Below the pieces are notes generated by a model. It searched no databases. It was not told the origin of the DNA and saw nothing but the letters and a program-made list of their open reading frames with translations. A stretch of DNA of 64,000 nt from assembly GCF_026745355.1 (NCBI RefSeq), contig NC_079208.1:18283213-18347212 (forward strand), in the 5' to 3' direction. The DNA is from Beta vulgaris subsp. vulgaris. Its lineage: Eukaryota; Streptophyta; Magnoliopsida; Caryophyllales; Amaranthaceae. The first letter of the stretch is position 1. Each line of letters begins with the position of its first letter. A program made the position numbers and the translations under genes. Shown one piece after another: positions 11,921-24,700 of this stretch.

Positions 11921-13108
11921 TACGAGAAAAGTACCCGTCAGACGTTACTGTTGGTGTCGCTTCAGTTCTGCTCATGACGTGAATTCTGCCATAAGTTGGA
12001 CGTACACCATTTCCATTGATCTGGTTGTTGCTCTGGGTAGCATTTGGAGTGGCTTGATTACCATTGGTGTTTGGAACTTGAGGATTGGCAGGGCGATTAT
12101 TGGTCTGGTATTGGTTTCGATTGGTATTCCCATTGTTGTTGTTTCCCTTATTTTGCCCATTTTGGTCAGTTTGCCTATTTGGACACTGATTGGCCTTGTG
12201 TCCAGGTTCGCCGCACTGGAAACACTTAATTCGTTCACCCTGACATGTGAAACCTGGGTGACTCTTATTGCACTTCTTACAGACAAACACCTTCTTATTA
12301 TTGTCTCCTTTGACCTTGATTGTTGTTGTGAGAACTGTTATTGTTGGTATAACGACCTCCCTGATGGTTACCCCCGCTATTATTTCCTCCATAGCGAGCC
12401 TTTTTCTCATAACCTTGAGTTTGAGAGTTCCCACTTTGGTCCTTCCTCTTGATTCGTCCCAACACTTCCTCTTCTCGTTTCAAAATTCTCTCCATGTTGC
12501 AAGCTTTACCATAAGCCTCCATAAAAGTGGGGGAGGTACTACGCCTAGTCTCTTTTGAATTCTAAAACTAAGTCCATCCTCAAATTTCTGGGCTTTTGAG
12601 GCTTCATCAGGAACCATATTGGGGCAAAACCTAGCATATTCATGAAATTTCTGAGCATACTCTTCTACACTCACTCATAGTAGATCCTTGATTGAATCTA
12701 GTGAACTCACTATATTTGCTCCTAATGTGCTCGGGAAAGAATCGGGCCCTCATAGCAGTCTTAAAAGTAGACCAATCAAAATTAGGTTGCATACGAATGG
12801 TAGGTCCTTGGTTCCCACCAAAGATCAGCATCCTCTCAAAGGTAAAAGGTAGCATGGTCAACCTTTTGGTTGTCAGGGGTTCCATTAGAGGTGAATATCT
12901 TCTCTATATCGCGCAACCAGTTTCTAACACAAGAGGATCTTCTCGACCAAGAAGGTTGTGGTTTCAAATTGGCAATTTTCTTGGCCATGGTTGCTTGGGA
13001 TTCCTCACCGACATGGTTGTTGAGTTGGTTTTGAAGAACAAGTCCAAAACTTTGGATAATTGCTCAGAGTTCGCAAACGAGCAGCAATTTGTTCGGAGTC
13101 TCAGGCAT
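11921..13108 (-). pseudogene. Gypsy gag with zinc knuckle, frameshifted
   Basis: The likely start is the ATG at 13108 (MPETPNKLL). The retrotransposon-gag domain shows as FDWSTFKTAMRARFFPEHIR around 12760-12800 and MSVEEYAQKFHEYARFCP around 12670, on either side of a frameshift. A nucleic-acid-binding CCHC knuckle, CFQCGEPGHKANQC, lies near 12180-12225, preceded by a second Cys pair (CKKCNKSHPGFTC). An asparagine- and glutamine-rich linker follows. At least two frameshifts disable it. Confidence 0.9.
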
Positions 13109-14044
13109 GTTTTTTTTCGTGCGTGAACGTGAACGAGTATAAACGTTAAATGGCATAAGCTACCTAGAAAAGAGAAAACAATGGTGTGACCACCATTTAT
13201 TATTGATGTAAAGTATAATAATGAGACATAAGTATTTAGTTTGAGCTAGGAACACAGCTTAGAAAAAGTAAACATCTTTATTCAATCAACATAACATCTT
13301 GTTCAACATAACATCTATTGGTTCTAAAAAAATCTTATTGCACGTAATAAAATAAAAGAAAGAACAACTTAAAGGTCATCATCCTCCATAGGCTCTTCAT
13401 CTTCCATCTCGGACTGAGGGTGGGTAGGGGTAGGGCTTCTATTAGCTTCTCTTCATCAAAACTAGAGCCATTTAAATTGAGATTGTAATAGTATTCTTCC
13501 ATAGCATCAATCATGACCCTTCGTAGATACTCAATAGTCAGAAACCATGATCCTTTATGCGTGTACCTCTCAACATTAGGTGTATCATTAACATAAACAT
13601 CTGTATTTTCTTTTGATCGCTCCTAATGGTCCTCGCTCGGGTAGGGTTGTCAATAAAACATATGCTTTCTTTTCAGGAGTGCAAAAGTCTGAATCTCCAT
13701 ATAAATCATTGAAATGGTAGCTTTCAATAGCCAAGTTCAAACGATGGACATAATCCAAACATCCTCCCCGTATCTCATGCGAATCAAGTAAGGTGAAGCA
13801 GAGAGAGGGCCAGTGAGTTTCCTCGCTGTCCTTTTTCTTGCGGTTTGGTGAAGTCTTGCCATCTAAAACATAAAGAACATATATTAAGTACTTAAAAGTA
13901 GTACTTCAAAACAATAAAATGAAATAATCCCTTTTCGAACCCACTCTCATAACTTAATTCATTTAGTCCTAATTTTATTTATATAATTTACTTAACCTAT
14001 TTAGTTCATTTAGCCCAATTATCCCTAGTTAATCTTAAACCTAA
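13109..14044 (-). other. Untranslated leader of the gypsy element
   Basis: About 0.94 kb between the PBS and the gag start. No conserved coding motif is visible on either strand, which is usual for the long leaders of Tekay-type elements. Confidence 0.6.
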
Positions 14045-14057
14045 GCTCTTGATACCA
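14045..14057 (-). other. Primer binding site, initiator tRNA-Met type
   Basis: The minus strand reads TGGTATCAAGAGC three bases after the 5' LTR. This matches the TGGTATCAGAGC complement of the initiator tRNA-Met 3' end with one extra A. It fixes the element's orientation. Confidence 0.85.
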
Positions 14058-14060
14058 CTT

Positions 14061-16445
14061 TGTAACACCCTCCGAATTTAAATAAGTGTAATGTCAATTA
14101 AATATAGTTTTAAGAAAATCATTTATTCAAACTTGGAGGATATTACCGCCCATTACTCTCTAAGAGTAAACGAAAGGCAACAAAAGATAAGTTAACCCAA
14201 TTTCTTAAAATAGAAATATCATTACAACCAAAGTAGATAAAAACTAAAATAGTAACTCCAAGATAGAAAAAACTAAATAAGGTCGTCTAGGTGAATTATC
14301 TAGGCCTCCTCACACGAGATCCCATCACCAAGTCCAACCTGCAAAGTAATAGAAGAAGACAACAAGAGAGACAACTCCCAAAAATCATAAAAAACTGAGT
14401 AATTCGACTCCATCCCGTAAAAATAATAATTTTAAAATAAATTTTGATTTTAGAAATAGAATAAAGTGCTCCAACAAATTCAATATTAATGTTTGGATTT
14501 TCAAACGTTTGTTATTACTAACTCCAATACAAGTCACAATTCATAACATTTATTACACACAACTAAAAACAATAATTTTAAATTAAGAGAGGGAAATGTG
14601 AACGCCAGTAGGCCGGGACTAATCCCTATTATCCGCCTACTTCAACAAGAGGTCGTAACCCCAATATAACCATGGCCAAAATCATAGAGTCCCTAGTGTG
14701 CACACCCCTTCTACTTGGATCACAACAAATAGAAGGAAGACAACAGTTTCGTATCGTATATAATAATCAACCTATAGATAGTTATACCATCATATAGGGC
14801 AACCTGTTCAACACCCTTTCGGGCTTCATTACCCTCATTAGTTTTTATTAAAAGGTCATAATAAACACAAGTTCTCAAGTTGATAACCATACAATTCCAC
14901 ACGTTCTTTTAACATAAAACATACTCGAGTCATAAAGGTTTGCTACAAGAATATTCACATACTAATACTTTAGTTTCAAAGAAATCACATGATTATAACA
15001 TATTTATACTATTACCAAATTATAATAACATACTCAATTCATAGTATTATGAGAATCATACTTTTATAATAGTGATTACTAACTCAGAAATTCATAATAT
15101 TAGTCTATAAATTATTTGTTACATACATAACCACATAATCATATAATCACACAGATAGCCGTTTTGCAATGGGAAATAGGGTACGATGAACATCGAAATT
15201 ACCTCGAGTAGCGCAGATATGAATAATAAAGTCACCCCTAGAAAGCTCCTTCTACAAAATCTCCGTCTACAATAGTAAATAAATGAACTAAATTAGTTAC
15301 CTATATATAATACCCGACGTGATTAAAATTTGCTAAATTAAAGGGAATAGCTACTATACTCTAAAAGTTTAGAAGGATCAAGTACTAAAAGTAGTATAAG
15401 GGTTTAGTTTAAAAAATAAACTACAAAAGAAAATGATAAATAATAATAAATGAATAAAAGAAAAAGAAAGTCTGCAAAAGAGACAAAAGAAACTTATCAA
15501 CTTCTTAGTTGTCAAGTTTCACGTGATAAAACAAGAAATGGGTTTGAAAAAGAAAAGGAAAACAATTAAGAATTACAAGTAGTAAAAGGATAATAAAAAG
15601 TAAAAGAAAACAAAAAAAATAAAAATACAATTACAACTTCATGAAACGTGGGTTTTTAAAAAGTGAACAAGGAAGTTGCAAAGAGAAAACAAAATAAAGA
15701 AAACCTCTCTGGTTCTACAGAACCAGTTTTTTTTTTTTTTTTGAAGAACCAAAACAAAGACCAGAGGAGAGAGAAAGAAGAAAGAAGGTAAAGATGAAGA
15801 AAGAGAGAAGACATGAGGTGGTCGGCCGGCCAGTCTCGCGGCGGTACGACAACCCCCTTTTTTCTTTTTTTTTTCTTCTCTGATTTTTTTTTTAACAGAA
15901 CATGGTGTTTATAAATGGGTTTCTCACCTACTGAATTTTGAGCAAAAATTGTGCTTGAATGAGGTGTAGAAGTCCGGTATTTATAGTCTTAGAAGAGGGA
16001 GAGTGGAACAATTCAAGAAGGAAGGAAAGATTTCATTGAAACAAAGGAGGAAGGTTAGAATTGATCGAAAGAAAATTTTGGGTGATAATTGATTGAGCAA
16101 TCAATTTGACAGATTTGCTTGGTAAAACTGACGAATTTGTTTTTGGAAATAATCTCTCAGCAAGATGTTTGCTTCAAAACAGAATTTCTTCTTTCTTTCT
16201 TTTTCTTAAATAGTATTATTATTTTCGAGATTTAGATTTCCAAAAAAATAAAATATAAAAAAAATAATAATAATAATTCAAGTATAGATTCAAGTATAGA
16301 TTCAAGTATAGATATATATATATAGAGAGTATAGTAATATATGAATTTTGAAATAATGATTATAACTTTATATGAATAAAATCATGAATTTTGTAATTTG
16401 GAGAAAATCATTATTTAGGAGTTTTAAGAATTTCGGGCTATTACA
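14061..16445 (-). repeat. 5' LTR of the gypsy element (right copy)
   Basis: It is 2385 bp, begins TGTAACACCC and ends GGGCTATTACA, and is colinear with 6123-8477. Differences are single-base changes and short indels, mostly in homopolymers (compare 7640-7680 with 15590-15625). Confidence 0.95.
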
Positions 16446-18471
16446 GTTGCATAAGACCCAGGCGACAATGATATGATTCTTGAGGGTCAACTCCAATTTA
16501 ATTCCTTTTTACTAAAAATTTACTTGTCGTAATGTAGATCTTAAAGGAATTAATGATATTTTGTACATTCTAATCCTAAATCTTCTCTTTTTAATTTTTT
16601 TCTATGCTTCTAATTCAGTGTGAAACTTAAATCACCTAAATGACCTTGATTAATAAAAAGAAAATAATAAAATAAAAATAAAAAATGGGCATACTTTGGA
16701 TTGTGAGTTATCTCTTTTTTTCCTCCATCATTCCAAAAAGTCATCATCCTCTTAAACCATCATCTCTATGATCCTTAGCCAAATATCCTTTCAAATTAAA
16801 GCACCACAAATAACCTTCAAACCTTCCAATACCCAAAATCACAAAAACTTGTGTGGAAACCTCAGTACATAAAAAAAGCCAATGTCATGCAACAATAAAA
16901 AAAAAGTCAAAGAAATTCAAAGTGCGAAAAAAAAGCAAAAGAAAAAGTAAATGCAAAAGCAAAAAAGAAAAAGCCAAAGGCAAAAAGAAAAGTCAAGCTA
17001 GGGGGCTTGCACACAAGTTCTACCCCTCGTTTCAAATCCTTTCAATCCATCCAAAAAATCTTAACCATATAATCCAAATCCAAGATCATTATCTTAGCCC
17101 ATCCGGTTAAACCTTTATTCTAAAAACCTTCCAACTCTTCATCCGATGTATCGCGCGAAGCGTCGTTGTAGAATGGGTTCGTCACCAGGGAGCTCTTTCT
17201 TTCTACAAACTTCCATACCAATGGTTGTAATTTGTTCAAAAGAAACTTATAGGATAATCTTGTTTCAGACATTCTTTTTCCTTCTATGATGACTCATATA
17301 TACATTGGTCATGCTTTAAGATAACTCTTGAAAAATACTTTAGAAAATTATCGAATAAAAAAATTCTTATTGTAATATCAAAAATATAAATATCATAGAG
17401 TAGGTTGATATCAAAAATATAAACATCATTCTCAAAATAGTAACAAATTAGTAGTAGGCATAATCAAACATTTATTGAGAAGAAAAAAAAAAAGCATAAC
17501 ATAGAATTATTACAACCTCTTGTGTAACAACGTCAACTTATTTCCTTGATAAAGGAGAATGCAAAATGCAAAAGTAGTGTTTCTTCTAGTCTTGTATACT
17601 TTTCTTCTTGTGAAGAAAGTTTGAATGATCCAACTTAGGAGGCCACATTATCTTCATAGGTGTTTTGTAACTTCTTGTGAGGAAGATGATGTTTCTTTTG
17701 AGGAGATGATGTTGCCATGACAATATTGTATTGAGAAGGAAAAAAAAGCTTCGAAAATATTGGGTTGAATGTAATTGAATGGTTATTCAATGAGTAATCC
17801 TAAGCTATAGTATCATGTCTATTTATACTTTCAATATTGTACAAAACATTCATTTTTATAAAAATCCAAAAATTAAGGTTCATTGAAAATTTAAAATCCT
17901 TTGCATAATGTACATAATATCAATCAAATTAATTTAATTTGACAATGATTTAGAATTGACTATGTACAAAGAAATTTGATAATAATAAATTGCCCAGTAA
18001 ATAGAAAATCAAGGATTTACCATTTTTATGATCGATTTTTGCCTAACTTAAACCGATTGAATAACCATGATGGCACTTGTCCATTACTTAGGCTTTGTAC
18101 ATTTGGAAAAAAAATCGTGGTTAATTCACACATAGCCACATAGGATTTCATAGTCTTGTCTACATGACACAAGCAAATTTATGTAGCTTTATATAATAGA
18201 ATGATGATACCAACTTTCACAAGTCTCAGCATGAATTGTCTTTCACCATATAGACCGGCAAGGGTAAGAAAAAGTCTAGTTTGCTTCCGTAATTACACTC
18301 GAGCACTTGCATTTTGTTATTTACTAGTTCAAAGTTTTAGCTAGCAAAATCTACAAGGGTGATACCTGATAATTTGGATGCGATTTACAACACTAAATTC
18401 TATGTCCCTGAAAAAACAAAAAGAGTTTGTATCCTAGTTCTATTTCACAATATTGGTCTTCTGTCATAATC
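16446..18471. other. Gene-free interval between gypsy element and host gene
   Basis: Sequence right of the gypsy insertion. It contains a lysine-rich, A-rich open frame at 16853-17110 with AAAAAG/AAAAGC repeats that is low complexity rather than a protein family. The remainder is AT-rich. The last kilobase may include the 3'UTR of the minus-strand gene. Confidence 0.5.
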
Positions 18472-18645
18472 CTAAAGAAACTCACGGAGGTATCTGTTTC
18501 TGACATTGGTCTCAACAGAAGAATTCTCAACTGAAGGAGTTTTTGAGATATCGACAACAAAAATTTCGAGCCAACGATGCCAGATCTGAAGGTTCCAAAC
18601 TTCCAATAGCCAGAGTGCCAAAATTTTCACCAAAAGCATATATAC
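18472..18645 (-). other. Possible alternative last exon of the minus-strand gene
   Basis: On the minus strand, a TTTTAG acceptor at 18646-18651 opens a 57-codon frame, VYMLLVKILALWLLEVW and onward, ending TAG at 18472-18474. It would join in phase to a weak donor (GCG|GTGTTA) at 18791/18790 inside exon 5, replacing the short tail LVLRFA with a longer hydrophobic plus charged tail. The donor is poor, so this is an isoform hypothesis only. Confidence 0.3.
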
Positions 18646-18766
18646 CTAAAAGAAAAATAGTTTAGAATAAAAAACACAAAATCTCATAATAAATTCTGAA
18701 AAGTTCAGGCTAAGTTTGGTGATTGACCTCGAAAACATGAGGGGTCCGATTATATCATCATGGCAT

Positions 18767-21700
18767 TCAGGCAAACCTTAATACTAACACCGCCATCAAA
18801 GCACCAGCACGGAACAGAATGTCCTTCATACTCTTGTTCACTCTCATCATCATCTCCTCTTCTTCAAATTCTAATTTCATAGAATTCTTGCCGATGTATA
18901 TGATTGTGTCCCTCAACTTATTCACTGCCCAAGAAAGCCAAAACAGGCCAACTCCAAACCCAGAGGTAAGGAGGTTGGATGTGCACAAAGGTATGCTTCC
19001 ACAAGCAACTTTCCAAATCACAGAGAAAATAACAGCTAGTCCAGTTCCTGTAATGCTGGCAGAGAACTGAGTCAATAGTAGAGGTAGTGCAGGACCAGCT
19101 TTCTTTAGTGAATTCGTCACTGACTTCCCATTTCGCTTCTTGTCCATCATAAGAGATAGAAGCATCTCACAAGCCTGTATAGAGTTGTTCTTATAAAGAT
19201 CCCTATCCCCCACGGCTCTCTTGCTTTTCCTCTTTGAAGATGGCTTCTGTTTTACTTTCTTACATCTGTAATCGGAAGCAAGTCAGAAAGCATCGAGATT
19301 TAATTATTTTGCTCAAGGTATTCTTTTTTTTTTTTTAACCACTTAGCTTCATTCTCCACCGGAAGACAAATTAATCAATTAAAAAAACTATATTCATGCT
19401 TATAAAAGCAAGACAGTTCAATGACTTTTCATCATGATTAAAATGCACGAATAGTCGTAAAAAGAAAAACGGTTATTTCACCAAATACCGCTGCCAAAAA
19501 AATTTATTCACCAAATACCCTCACTTTTTTCAAAATTCACCGGATACCTCTAACCTTCAAAAAAATTCACCAGATACCCCAAATGTTGACGGAAATTAGT
19601 CCTCCGCTAGTATTTATTTACAAGTTTACCCTAAGTCAACCTAATTAGCCTTTAATCAAACTAATTAACCCTAAAGTCAACCTAATTAACCCTAACTAAC
19701 CCTAACCCTAACCCTCTCTCTCCCCTAACCCATAACCCACCAGCCCCCCCTAAACAACCCAAGCCCCCATCCCACCACCCCCCACCAACCCCGACCCCAC
19801 CAACCCCCTCCCCCGCAGCCACCAGACCCACCCCTTACTCTTCTCCCGCAGCCACCAACACCACACCCACCCCTTACCCCTCCCCCGTAGCCACCAACAC
19901 CAGACCCACTCCTTATTCCTCCCGCTTCCATTTCGACGATGGAAGTTGTGTTTCTCTCTCTCTTCGCTTGCGCTGTGATGAGAATATATATGGTGGTCGT
20001 GTACGACCGAGAAGATGATGTTGACGACGCGCCGGAGACTGAGGGAGAAATAATGAGAGAGAAAGAACGAGGGAGAGTGGGAGGCGCGGCTGCGGGCTTG
20101 GGGAGGGGGAAGCTGTGTGGGAGGTGGAGGGGGAGGGGGGCTGGTGAGGATAGGGTTGTTTGGGGGGTGGTAGGTTAGGGGAGAGAGAGGGAGTTAGGGT
20201 TAGTTAGGTTTTTAGGATTTTAGGATTTTTAGGGTCATTTAGAGTTTTTTAGGGTCAATTAACGCTAATGACTAACGGAGTTAATCGCCGTTAGTCATTA
20301 GGGCATTTTGTGTCATATTTTAAAAAATTTGGGGTATCTAGTGAAATTTTTTAAAGATTAGGAGTATCCGGTGAATTTTGAAAAAAGTGGGGGTATTTGG
20401 TCAATAAATTTTTTTGTCAGGCGTATTTGGTGAAATAACCGAAAGAAAAATTTAGTCAATTCTATCATAATCCAAAGTGGGTATGCTCTACCCAATGCAT
20501 GGCGAAGCCAATACTCCCACAAGCGGTAGCGGGTTGGAGGAAGGGGGGCTGCAAGGGAGGAGGAGGGGGAGGGGGGAGCTGTGTGGGAAGTGGAGGTGGA
20601 GGGGGGGCTGGTGGGGATAGGGTTGTTGGGGGGTGGTGGATTAGGGGAGAGAGGGGTTAAGGTTAGTTAGGTTTTTAAGATTTTTAGGGTTATTTAGAGT
20701 TTTTTAGGGTTAATTAGGGTTAATTAATGCTAATGACTAACAGAGTTAACCACCATTAGTCATTAAGGGCATTTTGTGTCATTTTTTAAAAAATTTGGGG
20801 TATCTGGTGAAATTTTTAAAAGGTTAGGCGTGTCCGGTGAATTTTGAAAAAAATTGGGGTATTTGGTGAATAAATTTTTTTGTCAGGGGTATTTGGTGAA
20901 ATAACCGAAAGAAAAATTTAGTCAATTCTATCATAATCCAAAGTGGGTATGCTCTACCCAATGCATGGCGAAGGCAATACTCCCACAAACAGCCACAAGC
21001 AAAGCAAGTGGAGAATTATCAGGACGTTGCACTTATTATGAAGTAGGGAACTGTGAGACATTGCAACTAGGAGCAACAAACAGGACACCAAAATTACTAA
21101 TTCTAGTTGTCTAATTTTACAACACTTGATTAACTATTCTGACAAATTGAGCATATGAGCCATTACCTTTTGAGGGGAACAACAGCCAAGGAATCTAATT
21201 TTAAAGAAGACGTGTATGTACGATCTTGCAAGTTGATAGCATCATTCCTGTAGAAACATAACACATACACTAATTCAGTGACACAATTTCACTATTTTGT
21301 GTAAGATTTGAGTTCATATGAACACAGCAGAAGGAAAATCTGGTCAATTTCAAGCAGAAAATTCATTAAGGCAGTCTAATATCTAGTTCAGCAAGGATTT
21401 TATGATCCTTGTGACTAGATTGCGAACTTGTAAGATAATTTGGTTCAGAGACCAAGTGTATACTTTCAATAATAGAGGTGAAAGATATGACAAATTTGTT
21501 TATATTGGTCAATAGAGAACCACAGTTCAGTGATGCTGACGAAATTCAATATCTTGATAAACTAGCAGAACATATGAGAATTATCCCCAATTGAAACCTA
21601 ATGATGCATCTCTCATATATCATCATTGCCCTTGCCTATGTCACTCAGACTCTTTACTTCACCTCCTCGACCATCATAAATGTATGGACACTTCGACACT

Positions 21701-24700
21701 TAATTTTGGCCCAAACATGGAAAGTTCTATATATAAAATAGCTAAGTTCGGCATCTGAAAAACATGTATTATTCTTGAAAAAGTTAAAACAAAGAGAAAG
21801 AAACCAATAAAATGCAAAATAAAATTTCATACTACATCTGAAAAATTTAGGGTTTCAACAAAGCTGATTCTGGAACTCGAGCAACCCATTGACATTCCCA
21901 AATAAAGTTGGTGACACAAATAACATATAGAAAGCAATAGTACATCAGTTAAAACTTTACAAGAATGTTTCTTTTAAGTAAAAGCAACAACTGAAAACAT
22001 CAAAAGAAACATGCCAGCAACTAAGAATCCATGCACTATAATATGATACAAACTGGCGTGCGCCACTAAATATCCAAGCGGGCCCAATGAGAAGAGACCC
22101 ACCTTCGAAACAAAGTTTTTCCTTTCATTTTTCTCGTTTACATATAAAATGAAGAATCGAGAAAAGATGCAAATTACACATACCATCTAAAATCAGGCAC
22201 AAGCACCTGCTTTCTCCATGCTGAGTCCTTTGTTAGCTTAAACTCTCCTTGCATTGAAACCAGATCCTTCATATCAGTCATATTACCACCAAAGGAAAGT
22301 TGCCCATCAGCATGAACTGATACCGTCGAAGAAAGAAGATCTTGAACCAGATCAGGTTTAGCTTCCAGATCATAATACTTCCCACTTGGGTGATGAAGAG
22401 ATGTATATGCACCAGATAAATTATTGAACTCAAAATCAGTACTACCAAGGTGCAGCAAGTGCATATCAGTCGGTGTAGCTTGAATCCCTGCCAATTCTGG
22501 AAATACAAAAGGATCCAGATAATCCTTTTCCAATTCATTTGATCCAGTCAACAGAAATCGCAACTTTTTATGCTTTGTCCATTGTTCATTTATGCCAAAG
22601 CTGAAGAGGATATAATCAGGTTGCTTATCTGCAACAGATATCATCTAGCCACAATTACAAACACATCATCATATAGCATACAGCACTTTAGTTTATAGAC
22701 ATAATTCAGCTTAATACAAGAATCCAAATAGTTGACTTTACAAAAATGACAGTCAGCCAAATGTCTCAACAAACACTCTTTAGGTAAGCAACACCTTTTG
22801 GTCACCATCCCAAATGATAATACCACTGAAGTTGGCGCTTTCAACAGCAATCAGGTATTTGACCTTTTGTAAGTGACCAAGTATGTAACAGCAAGTTTCA
22901 CTAACAATGTGTTTCTGCCAAGTCTTTCTGCTCACTGTCTTTTTTATTTACCTTGAACCCAAAATCTTTGGTGTTTCTTCTATCCTGTCAGTCTGTCACC
23001 CTAAGTTAATCAAGTTTCACCAAAGTTTCAAAACCCAATATATAGCGGGATGTTTACAATTCGACTCAGTTTAAAAATGTGAAAAGATCCAAAAGCATAG
23101 ACAGAGATTTAGCAATTTGACCCTGAGCAATTAGGTTATGTTAAGTATTTATTTGCCTCAACTTAGGGTGTGATGATTTTCAGAAGAGACCTTACGTTCA
23201 CAAAGATTCATTAAGGAATACAGGATAATGATCAAATTAATTCCTTAAGTTCTATCTATCCCTATAAATCAGCTGAGCATACTATCTCTTTCTTGAAGAA
23301 TTGACACAAATTAGTACTTTTAATGAATAATCCCATGACACGATTTAAGAAGACAGGCAGCATCTTAATACCACTTTCTATGTCCACATCCAGGTAAAGA
23401 GAATTGAAACTTTTGTAGTCTATATTCGGCTATGAACCAATATTAGTAGGAGGGGCATATTAGGTAGTGTAACAAGTAGTACTTTATGTGAAAGATAAGT
23501 GAGTTAGTTATAGGAGTAATACTATAAATAAGAGAGCATTAGGAAGGGATTAGCATGTTGAAAATTGTTAAGAAAAATTGGGTGAGCTTTTAAGAGTTCA
23601 AGTGGGAGAGAATCAAACCTCTCGAAAGCTTGAATATCATTTACTTTTGCTGTATTTTCAGTTTATCAATCTAATACTCATCTTCTTCCTCATTTTCTGC
23701 TTTTAATGGTGTCTAAGCTATGTTAAATCATAGCATATTTTTTAAGGTGTTACTGCTTTTGATCCTTCTATGTGACTTGAAATAATACTAGACTTGCAGC
23801 CTGTGTCATACAGGGTCTTAAATTTATGATATTAAGAGACATTTCTATGTCAAAAGTTTGCAGTTAATCATTAAATAGTGCAACAATTGATCAAAGATTA
23901 ATATTCTGGAAAGTTTAATATTAACAATGATGAGTGATTTCATTTACTCTTTAACTTATTAAAAGATTCTTATTTACGAAAACTACACATAAAACTATGG
24001 AAATATTATGCGCGCGCACGCACGCACCCCCCCCCCCAACACACAACACGCACACAAATCAGAAATGTATATTTGGCTCATAATACAATGCAGCCCTACA
24101 TTAAGCCATCAATAGGTCGCAGTGTTCACTGCCCTTCCCCACCAGACATTCCATGTGTACTTTCTTCAAACAGATAGTATGTGGATTTCCACTTTTTTCT
24201 AGGTGCCCAGCCAATCCGCTCAATCCAGAAAAAACAAAAAGAAATAACAATTCGAGACAAAGATATTTCAAGTCAACTCTCAAAAGTATGTTGATTTCCA
24301 CTTTTTTCTAGGTGCCCAGCCAATCTGTTCAATCCAGAAAAAACAAAAAGAAATAACAATTCGAGACAAAGATATTTCAAGTCAAATCTCAAATGCAGCA
24401 ACTGAAAAGAGACTTTTCAAGACTTATATGATTGTTTTTCAATGACCCTTTTTACAAGTGTACATCAGCAAATTCCACCCCATAAAGTACCAAGTAGAAG
24501 TTAGTAAGCCTCAGGCCTCTACAGTATCTAGAACTTCCTTTTGCTGACTTATCGTCGAGTATGAGATACCACTTGCTGAACTCTAGTAGTTGGAAACTTA
24601 CTAGATAACTCCTCTGTTTTTCAATACTTGCAATACTTTGACTCTACACTATTCATATACTAATGTCGACCCAAATTTTTTACTATGATAAAAAATTAGA

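Larger units (their letters stand above)
6123..16445 (-). mobile_element. Full-length Ty3/gypsy chromovirus, Tekay-like, 10.3 kb
   Basis: Two LTRs of about 2.36 and 2.39 kb flank 5.6 kb of internal sequence. On the minus strand the order is LTR, PBS, gag with zinc knuckle, protease, reverse transcriptase, RNase H, integrase, chromodomain, PPT, LTR. This is the Ty3/gypsy order, and the C-terminal chromodomain places it among chromoviruses; LTR ends TGTAATAGCCC...GTGTTACA and the initiator-Met PBS fit the Tekay/Del clade. Target duplication GCTGC (6118-6122) versus GTTGC (16446-16450) differs by one base. Every coding domain is broken by frameshifts or stops, so the copy is not autonomous. Confidence 0.95.

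Noticed and set aside
16853..17110. Lysine-rich 85-codon frame
   Set aside because: It arises from an A-rich repeat (AAAAAG, AAAAGC) and has no family resemblance.
19680..19745. CCCTAA-type telomere-like repeats
   Set aside because: The units are irregular, lack the plant CCCTAAA period and lie within the MULE arm; the reverse arm has the matching AGGGTTA, so they are part of the element's inverted repeat.
22641..22850. Minus-strand segment NFSGIIIWDGDQK as an extra exon of the 430-residue gene
   Set aside because: Exon 2 (phase 1) joins directly in phase to the exon starting at 22628, and including this segment would break the frame.
24101..24301. 66-codon minus-strand frame
   Set aside because: It covers one copy of a 109 bp tandem duplication within an intron and does not fit the splice phases.
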